This document shows, in pieces, positions 1 to 5,290 of a stretch of 7,557 bases of DNA (position 1 is the first letter of the stretch; the number at the start of each line of letters is the position of its first letter). The notes under the pieces are model-generated. The model saw only the letters and a program-made list of their open reading frames with translations, was not told the origin of the DNA and searched no databases. Origin of the DNA: Planctomycetaceae bacterium (lineage in GTDB: Bacteria > Planctomycetota > Planctomycetia > Pirellulales > Pirellulaceae); contig JABHUV010000018.1 of the NCBI GenBank assembly GCA_018658605.1, positions 1 to 7,557 on the forward strand. The letters run 5' to 3'. The translations under genes were made by a program, and so were the position numbers.

Positions 1-552
1 AAGGAATGTGTGATGGACGGTAAATCTGCTATCCGTTGGATCCGCTTAAATGCTAATAAGCTGGGAGTCGATCCAAGTCGAATAGCTGCCGGTGGAGGAT
101 CAGCTGGAGGGCACGTTGCCGCGGCAACCGGCACCGTAGAGGGGATGGAGCAGTCAGGCGAAGATATCCGTGTTAGTAGCCGACCAAACGCGTTGTTGCT
201 TTTTAATCCAGTTTATGACAACAGCCCAAACGGTTACGGTCATTCTCGCGTTAAAGATGTTTATCCTCAAATTTCGCCAATGCATAATATCAAAAAGGGC
301 ACACCTCCCACGATCGTCTTTCTCGGAACTAAAGATTCGTTAATCCCTGTTGCCACAGCAAAAGAATATAAGAAGCGCATGGAAGCGGCGGATTGTCGCT
401 GTGATTTACATCTCTATGATGGCCAGCCGCACGGTTTTTTTAATTATACAAAGCAGAAGTACTATCTTGACACCATAAACAAAATGGATAGTTTTCTTGT
501 GTCGCTTAGTTATCTCAAAATAAAGTCAAAAAATAAGGACGAACCGCTATAG
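1..552 (+). CDS. Alpha/beta-hydrolase esterase (BD-FAE-like), 5' end missing
   Basis: This is the C-terminal 183 codons of an alpha/beta-hydrolase that probably cleaves carboxyl esters, possibly acyl or acetyl groups on polysaccharides. The frame is open from base 1, and GTG/ATG codons at 10 and 13 lie inside a family-typical stretch (KECVMDGKSAIRWIR), so the true start is to the left of the window. Counting from base 1, the nucleophile elbow GGGSAGG places the serine at residue 34. The acid is D112 in FLGTKDSLIP and the histidine is H144 in GQPHGFF, so the Ser-Asp-His triad is complete. The upstream HGG oxyanion motif is not in the window. Family members are usually about 280-320 residues, so roughly 40 percent is missing. 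The tail after the hydrolase fold is short and lysine-rich. The fold is certain; the substrate is not. The stop TAG (550-552) overlaps the stop of a candidate minus-strand small gene. Confidence 0.9.
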   Translation, partial: KECVMDGKSAIRWIRLNANKLGVDPSRIAAGGGSAGGHVAAATGTVEGMEQSGEDIRVSSRPNALLLFNPVYDNSPNGYGHSRVKDVYPQISPMHNIKKGTPPTIVFLGTKDSLIPVATAKEYKKRMEAADCRCDLHLYDGQPHGFFNYTKQKYYLDTINKMDSFLVSLSYLKIKSKNKDEPL

Positions 553-708
553 GAACCGCCGATTGTTGTCACGTCGCCGTAGTTGGTCGACATAGTTTTG
601 GGCTTTATCTACGTTGCTCGGATTGGCACCAATATCCTGTATTGTATTTTTCAAATTCTGCAAATCTTTGTTTGTCAATAAAGCCAAAGAGGTTAAGTAT
701 CTTTTCAT
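547..708 (-). CDS. Candidate small hypothetical protein, 53 residues
   Basis: A short minus-strand reading frame runs from ATG (706-708) to TAG (547-549). It encodes MKRYLTSLALLTNKDLQN followed by a charged tail that ends RRRDNNRRFL. I do not recognise a family. The product looks protein-like: no cysteine or tryptophan, two probable amphipathic helices (about residues 1-24 and 34-48) around an NPSN turn, and a basic C-terminus. The frame stays open 12 codons upstream of the ATG before a TGA, adding ILRSVAEFHNA, so an upstream non-ATG start or a truncated older gene is possible. There is no Shine-Dalgarno site and no convincing promoter. A frame of this length is not rare by chance in DNA of balanced composition. 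It converges on the esterase with overlapping stop codons and is divergent from the molybdoenzyme gene. Confidence 0.35.
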   Translation of the reverse strand: MKRYLTSLALLTNKDLQNLKNTIQDIGANPSNVDKAQNYVDQLRRRDNNRRFL

Positions 709-763
709 AGCGTTGTGAAATTCGGCGACGGATCTAAGAATAGTTCACCGAGATTCAAGGCGA

Positions 764-792
764 TTGACTATATTAGTAGCCTATCCTATTCT
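764..792 (+). promoter_or_regulatory. Sigma70-type promoter of the molybdoenzyme gene
   Basis: TTGACT (764-769) matches the -35 consensus at five of six positions. It is separated by exactly 17 bases from TATTCT (787-792), which matches the -10 consensus at four of six. Transcription would start near 799, just ahead of the coding region. The -35 box coincides with the most upstream in-frame start candidate (TTG at 764), which argues against that codon being used. No operator-like repeat is seen around it. Confidence 0.5.
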
Positions 793-808
793 TTTTTTGC
801 GTTTTTTA

Positions 809-2065
809 ATGACCAATCCAAGTAACGAACATCAAATGACGACGCGGCGATTCTTTCTGGAATTGTTGGCGGGCGGATCCTCTGCTGTATTACTCCCCAA
901 AACTCTTGCCGCTCGGGACCTAACAAACCCTGCGCTGCGCCGATTAATTGAAAATCTCCAATATCTGACTCCGTCCGATCAATTCGGTACTGTGGAACGT
1001 GGCAATCCCCTGCCATACAAATTACCAACTGCGGATTTAAAAGAAGCTGGGTTGACGAAAGATTCATGGAAGCTTGAAGTCGTTAGTGATCCCGCGTTTC
1101 CGGCTACCATGGGAAAACAATTCCAGCATGCAGACAATACAGCATTCTCTTACGCTAAATTAATGGAGCTTGCCAATAAAAATAGTGCGCGTTTCATCAA
1201 GACGATGACATGTAACAACATGGAGGCTCCGCTGGGAACTGGAATCTGGGAAGGCGTTCCATTGCGTGATGTCATTTGGCTAACGGAACCGGCGGCGAAT
1301 ATCCGCCGCGTCTTTTATCATGGTTACCACAATCTGGATCCAAAACAAATGTTTCAGAGTTCGTTACCGATCGGCCGGATTCTGGAAGACCCACCTGGAA
1401 TGCCCCCGGTGACGCTCGTGTATAAACTTAATGGTAAACCTATATCGGGCCGTCGTGGTGGGCCGGTGCGGCTGGTCGTGCCTGAAACTTATGGTTTCAA
1501 GTCGGTGAAATGGCTAACTAGAATAACGCTGACTAACCTGCACCACGCGAACGACACCTACCATCGAGGTAACAATGATGTTGATAGTTGGCTAAAGTCG
1601 ATTGCCCGGTTCGGCAGCATCACTGGTGAGGTTCCCCAAGGAACACCTATACCGATAACCGGTCTTGCACAGGTGGGTATTTCGGGTTTGAAAAAGGTGC
1701 AGGTATGGATCACTCCATCGAGTCCAGCGCAGCCACGTGAAGAAACGCGTTTCGCTTATGGTGATTGGCAGGATGCAACGATTTTACCTCCGCCCACAGA
1801 CTGGGATGCTAATAACACAGCTGGGCCCATAAACATGCAGACGGTGTATGGTTTTGATAAGCAATCCGGTAAACCTTCGAACTGGCCCATCCCCTATACG
1901 ATCGCGCACTGGGCAACACTGTTACCTCCGGTTGCACCGGGTAGATACACGATCCGCTGTCGTACGATCGACAACAATAATATTGCCCAACCCTTGCCAC
2001 GACCATTCAAAAAGTCTGGCAATAGCAGTATCGCCCGCGTTTCAGTCGTGGTCGGCGAGTCGTAA
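809..2065 (+). CDS. Tat-exported sulfite oxidase/SoxC-like molybdopterin oxidoreductase
   Basis: A 418-residue periplasmic enzyme of the sulfite oxidase family, which oxidises or reduces small oxyanions or sulfoxides at a molybdenum centre; the substrate is not known. A twin-arginine signal (TTRRFFLELLAGG, RR at residues 13-14) predicts folded export through Tat, as expected for a cofactor-loaded protein. The molybdopterin-binding domain covers about residues 70-255. Its expected Mo-ligand cysteine is C135 in KTMTCNNME, followed by GIWEGVPLRDVIW. The RLVVPETYGFKSVKWL stretch is the classic end of this domain. Residues 265-415 fit the Mo-co dimerisation domain. No haem motif or cytochrome partner is adjacent. 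Start choice: ATG 809 or ATG 836 are both plausible and neither has a clear ribosome site. TTG 764 falls in the promoter. The CNNMEAPLG sequence differs from the CxGN form of standard sulfite oxidases and suggests a distinct subfamily. Confidence 0.9.
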   Translation: MTNPSNEHQMTTRRFFLELLAGGSSAVLLPKTLAARDLTNPALRRLIENLQYLTPSDQFGTVERGNPLPYKLPTADLKEAGLTKDSWKLEVVSDPAFPATMGKQFQHADNTAFSYAKLMELANKNSARFIKTMTCNNMEAPLGTGIWEGVPLRDVIWLTEPAANIRRVFYHGYHNLDPKQMFQSSLPIGRILEDPPGMPPVTLVYKLNGKPISGRRGGPVRLVVPETYGFKSVKWLTRITLTNLHHANDTYHRGNNDVDSWLKSIARFGSITGEVPQGTPIPITGLAQVGISGLKKVQVWITPSSPAQPREETRFAYGDWQDATILPPPTDWDANNTAGPINMQTVYGFDKQSGKPSNWPIPYTIAHWATLLPPVAPGRYTIRCRTIDNNNIAQPLPRPFKKSGNSSIARVSVVVGES

Positions 2066-2111
2066 CAACTAGCCCAATACACCTCATAATAAAATAACAG
2101 CTTGGCGCGTT

Positions 2112-2121
2112 GCTTCGAAGC
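2112..2121. repeat. Perfect 10-base palindrome in the convergent gap
   Basis: GCTTCGAAGC lies between the convergent molybdoenzyme and GIDE-LemA genes. It is self-complementary but too short, and lacks a following T-run on either strand, to be called a terminator. It could be chance. The remaining 119 bases of this gap hold nothing else that I can support. Confidence 0.25.
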
Positions 2122-2184
2122 CTGACTCAGATCCAAACCAGTTAAGCGACAAAGGCCGAAACGATGAACTGTATAGCGTTTACG

Positions 2185-4818
2185 TTATTGGCCACCAAGG
2201 ACATTCCGAAATCGATCAATGAGCGCTTGCTCTGATGCGTCGACTCCTGCTTCCTCTTCGGCGATGGCGTTCATTATCTGCACTAGATTGGTTCCTGTTT
2301 CGCTTCCTGCTAGCCGTCGCACCTGATCGATAGTTGTATTTAGAACGGAATTTACACCACCGTTTTTGATTTGATCTAACACAGTCTGCGCAAGTGTTCG
2401 TAATTCTGATTTTTTAAGATGCGGTTGCGACGGTGCAACAAGCGTTAGCATCGTTTGGTATTCTTCTTTTCCGATATTACCATCTACCGCCATGAGACAA
2501 ACAAGCGTCGCAACGATTATTTCAACATCAGGTACAAGTGCATACTTGGCCTCCTGTTCACGCTGAGCCTGTTCAGACTCTTTCTCTACGGACGTTTTTA
2601 AAAGTTCCCCGACGTCCACGGCGCGTCCCTCGTTGGCATGTTGCAATTGGAAATAAGGTTTCACGGAAAGCCGCATGAGTTTAGCGAGAAATACTTCAGG
2701 GATTTGTTTCACTCGCGAATTGAAACGTTGCGTCACGGCGTTGTAACCGGTTCGGGCATACTGTAATTGGTTTTCCACGCCAACGATGCGGTTATTTAGA
2801 TCAACGATCACTTCATTTCCGCTGAGATTTGGGTATTGTTCGAGCAAGGCCGTGAAACGTTGGTGCATTGCGCCAACAGGTTGTTGACCTCCACTAGCCC
2901 TAAGTTCTGACAGGGTTACCTGTAAAGTTTTTTCATGCGTGAGGGCTTCCCCTACAACTCGCACGAGGTTTGGAATTAAATCAGCACGGCGTTTCAGCGA
3001 TACATCGAGATTGGATTTACCACGTTGTTGCCAATTCTTAACAAATACTAGGTCATTGAATAGAAACGCGATATTCAGCAAAATTAGGAAGATCACGGCG
3101 ACAATAGCCCCAGCAAAATATCCAAACGCGTCAAAGGATGCGCCCCCATAAATAGTCATTACGGCCACGATGCAACAGGAAAGGGCGGTCCCAAGAATTA
3201 GCAATCCAACTCGGGCGTATTTCCGCATGGTCGAATTCTCTCCTTGATCGCTGATAATAAAATGACGTTCGTCGCGACTGGATGTTATTGTAAGGTTCTG
3301 ATCCATCGGATTGTCTAGCACTGCGGGGCCAAGCACATAGATTTCCTGATTAGGGCGTAAGGTCCATTCGAAGTATTTGAATCTGCCGGAACGAGAATAG
3401 TGCGTTCTCTTGGCGTGAACTTCGGCGCCAACGGCATCCACGGGTATCTCCCCCGTATCATCCCTAACATTAAAAACGTTTAATTGAACGCCACTTTCGA
3501 CGGTAACCCAACGTGACTTCTTGTCAGACTTTACTAGTTTTTTCATAAGGTATTTGCAATAGACCACGGATTCGCCGCTGTAGCGCGCTGAGATTACCGT
3601 ATTATGGGGCTGAATCTCTCCCACAATTTCAGTTATCCCGGGGAAAATCCCTTTTACTTTCGACGTGGGGATATTCTCAATCATTCTTTTGGTACCCATT
3701 TTGCGGTAACCAATAAAACCGAGAACTCCCACAGCGATTAACTCGCTCAATCCCAATAGTCCAACAATAAAAGGATTTAAAACAGTGCCAGTACGTGAGC
3801 GCAAAGGATAGGATCCTAATAGATCTCGTTCGGCAGAAGAAAGTTCCATGACTTTCAGGTCGTTGAGTCCTATGAGTGCGGCGTGTCCGATATTGGTAAA
3901 GCGATCTCGATACTGTAAATACAACTGTTGTGCTCGGCCGGCGTCGCGCTTGATAAGAGCTTGGCGTAGCTGCTTTTGTTTGTTATCTGTGGGGTGGTGG
4001 TTTTCGACGAGCAGACGGTATTGTTCGACACGTTCATTGGCCAGTGTGAACTGCTCAGTGGTTACGAAAACCCATTGCAAAAAAAGTATAGGTGGCAGGG
4101 TCATAAAAACGACAACGGACGAGACCATAATGTGGTGAATTTGAAATAAATTCAACATCAATCCGATCGCAAATACAAATGAGAATACGGCCAACGCCAT
4201 GTTGCCGACGCTGGTCCATCCTCTCGTCGCTAGAATTACTTTTTCCCCATGGGCGGAAATAGTAAATTGTATGCCCAAGGGTACAGAACTTGCCCCGATC
4301 GTACCCTTTTGTAAATCATATTCACCTAATACCAGTACCTCCGCGGCAGCCTTGATCACGGATTCGTTTTCCCGGTAATTTCCATAGTATTTAGTAGGCA
4401 GGCTAGTGGGATAAATCTCGGGCCTATTTGAGTTTGCTTTCACCAAAACACTTCCGGTTGCGTCAACTACAGAGAAATCAACAGTAGATGTCGCAGAGTC
4501 AACGGTCACCCAGGTTGTGTCACCTTCACTATCAGTTTCCTCACGTTCTTTGACCCAGTGGTAATAGACTACCGGGCCGGCACCAAGACGACTAGTTAAA
4601 ACAGCATCGTCAGATCGGACTTGAGCCTCAATCATTGACGGACCTTTTACCAAGCCTGCTGCGTAGGAGATTGGTAGGCGTTGCACCTCCAGTACGCCGC
4701 GCATGCCGTCCATGCTGCACCCTCGCGAAAAGAAGGCGGTGAGCAGTAGGAAAATTATAGACAGTAATTGCGCAACCTTGGAAATCCAAGAATCTTTAGT
4801 AAGAAATGTTCCTGACAT
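2185..4818 (-). CDS. Multi-span membrane fusion protein: GIDE-GIDE-LemA-TerB-like
   Basis: An 877-residue membrane protein combining four modules. After an N-terminal hydrophobic segment (about 16-30) comes GIDE-like domain 1 (about 38-200), then membrane spans near 204-225 and 230-252, a helical linker (253-346) and a span near 348-370. GIDE-like domain 2 follows (about 374-531), then spans near 536-557 and 564-588. The LemA domain (about 590-741) is marked by SLKRRADLIPNLV and ARTGYNAVTQRFN. A Glu/Gln-rich linker leads to a TerB-like helical domain (about 761-876) with the DG...EE signature at D779, G780, E785, E786. The two GIDE units share VVY, WVTV, an acidic-D-x-TG turn and E-x-x-VLG in the same order, so they look duplicated. 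There is no RING finger, so this is not a ubiquitin ligase. Function is unknown; LemA, GIDE and TerB modules are linked in bacteria to envelope stress and membrane-associated sensing. An in-frame GTG at 4828-4830 would add four residues; neither start has a ribosome site. Confidence 0.85.
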   Translation of the reverse strand: MSGTFLTKDSWISKVAQLLSIIFLLLTAFFSRGCSMDGMRGVLEVQRLPISYAAGLVKGPSMIEAQVRSDDAVLTSRLGAGPVVYYHWVKEREETDSEGDTTWVTVDSATSTVDFSVVDATGSVLVKANSNRPEIYPTSLPTKYYGNYRENESVIKAAAEVLVLGEYDLQKGTIGASSVPLGIQFTISAHGEKVILATRGWTSVGNMALAVFSFVFAIGLMLNLFQIHHIMVSSVVVFMTLPPILFLQWVFVTTEQFTLANERVEQYRLLVENHHPTDNKQKQLRQALIKRDAGRAQQLYLQYRDRFTNIGHAALIGLNDLKVMELSSAERDLLGSYPLRSRTGTVLNPFIVGLLGLSELIAVGVLGFIGYRKMGTKRMIENIPTSKVKGIFPGITEIVGEIQPHNTVISARYSGESVVYCKYLMKKLVKSDKKSRWVTVESGVQLNVFNVRDDTGEIPVDAVGAEVHAKRTHYSRSGRFKYFEWTLRPNQEIYVLGPAVLDNPMDQNLTITSSRDERHFIISDQGENSTMRKYARVGLLILGTALSCCIVAVMTIYGGASFDAFGYFAGAIVAVIFLILLNIAFLFNDLVFVKNWQQRGKSNLDVSLKRRADLIPNLVRVVGEALTHEKTLQVTLSELRASGGQQPVGAMHQRFTALLEQYPNLSGNEVIVDLNNRIVGVENQLQYARTGYNAVTQRFNSRVKQIPEVFLAKLMRLSVKPYFQLQHANEGRAVDVGELLKTSVEKESEQAQREQEAKYALVPDVEIIVATLVCLMAVDGNIGKEEYQTMLTLVAPSQPHLKKSELRTLAQTVLDQIKNGGVNSVLNTTIDQVRRLAGSETGTNLVQIMNAIAEEEAGVDASEQALIDRFRNVLGGQ

Positions 4819-4882
4819 GTTGTAATCCACAGTTGGTTTGAAAGCTAAAGTGGAGTATGATACCTCAGCTGAACAGTACCAC

Positions 4883-4900
4883 TTAGTCCGGTGCGACTAA
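4883..4900. promoter_or_regulatory. Inverted repeat TTAGTC-N6-GACTAA, possible operator
   Basis: A perfect 6-bp inverted repeat with a 6-base spacer sits 65-82 bases upstream of the GIDE-LemA start codon. The geometry suits binding of a dimeric repressor or activator. A further 8-base palindrome, TCAGCTGA (4865-4872), lies between it and the gene. No regulator gene is present in the window and no second copy of the site was seen, so a regulatory role is only a possibility. Confidence 0.25.
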
Positions 4901-5087
4901 TGTTTACGTCTATTGATACCAAATAATGTCTTTTAACGCTAAGCCTATCGCAGTTTTACAATGGACCTGGTCAGGAGCTGTATTGGAAATGTTAGTGGCA
5001 GACGAAGGCAGGAGTGCCTGGGACAATGGCGATTAGAGTTTTCTTAACGGGCGCATATCGTTGATGTATTTTTCCCCATGCATTTGT

Positions 5088-5116
5088 TTGATATTCCAAA
5101 ACAAATCAGATACAAT
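5088..5116 (+). promoter_or_regulatory. Sigma70-type promoter upstream of the PPC-domain gene
   Basis: TTGATA (5088-5093) and TACAAT (5111-5116) each match the -35 and -10 consensus at five of six positions, with an ideal 17-base spacer. It points at the PPC gene. Transcription would begin near 5123, giving a leader of roughly 165-170 bases before the ATG at 5291. No long open frame follows it on the plus strand before that ATG, so it either drives the PPC gene with a long leader or makes a small RNA. Confidence 0.45.
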
Positions 5117-5279
5117 AACCGAAGTTGGACGTACACATCTTTGTTCATTTGCATGGAAAGCCTTCCCATTGTGAACCCCCGCCGATGTGATGTTATCAGC
5201 GAGTGTTGACGACGGAGTTTTCACGGGCGAGTCAACGAATGACTGCCCCAAAATAAATAAATAAACTACGAATATTTAA

Positions 5280-5286
5280 AGGAAAG
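5280..5286 (+). promoter_or_regulatory. Ribosome binding site of the PPC-domain gene
   Basis: AGGAAAG, preceded by an A/T-rich stretch, ends 4 bases before the ATG at 5291 (7 bases from its AGGA core). It is the only clear Shine-Dalgarno site among the genes of this window and fixes the start of the PPC gene. Confidence 0.65.
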
Positions 5287-5290
5287 CGTC

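Larger units (their letters stand above)
4819..5290. other. Divergent intergenic region, 472 bases, no convincing gene
   Basis: This gap separates the minus-strand GIDE-LemA gene from the plus-strand PPC gene and should carry both promoters. It contains a sigma70-like promoter at 5088-5116, a 6-bp inverted repeat at 4883-4900, a 5-bp hairpin (AGGCA-GGAG-TGCCT) at 5006-5019, and an A/T-rich TAAA-repeat leader at 5250-5266. Two weak frames meet tail to tail: a 36-residue plus-strand frame (4926-5036, MSFNAKPIAVLQW...) and a minus-strand frame (5033-5251, TTG start, 72 residues). The latter continues open upstream with a hydrophobic IFVVYLFIL stretch but has no ATG. Both read somewhat like protein, but neither has a ribosome site or a family I recognise. 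They may be chance or remnants of a decayed gene. I do not annotate them as genes. Confidence 0.5.

Noticed and set aside
786..1067. 93-residue minus-strand frame opposite the molybdoenzyme N-terminus
   Set aside because: Antisense to the Tat signal and the start of the mature protein; no recognisable domain and no promoter or ribosome site.
1894..2136. 80-residue minus-strand frame reaching into the convergent gap
   Set aside because: Most of it is antisense to the molybdoenzyme 3' end; the part in the gap is short and has no ribosome site.
2939..4138. Two plus-strand frames (2939-3151 and 3848-4138) opposite the GIDE-LemA gene
   Set aside because: Both are antisense to well-supported domains and read as Arg/Ser/Cys-rich shadow sequence.
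3228..4707. GIDE-like domains read as an E3 ubiquitin ligase
   Set aside because: The name comes from eukaryotic MUL1/GIDE proteins, which carry a RING finger; there is no Cys/His zinc-binding cluster here, so no ligase activity is claimed.
4720..4740. Possible lipoprotein signal before the cysteine of SRGCS in the GIDE-LemA protein
   Set aside because: The residues before the cysteine (S-R-G) do not fit the lipobox, which does not allow arginine at that position; a plain membrane anchor or signal is more likely.
5006..5019. AGGCA-GGAG-TGCCT hairpin as a terminator
   Set aside because: The stem is only 5 bp with no T-run after it, and no gene ends just upstream on either strand.
5250..5266. 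TAAA tandem repeat as a CRISPR-like or phase-variable repeat
   Set aside because: Only about three 4-base units in an A/T-rich leader; too short to assign a role.
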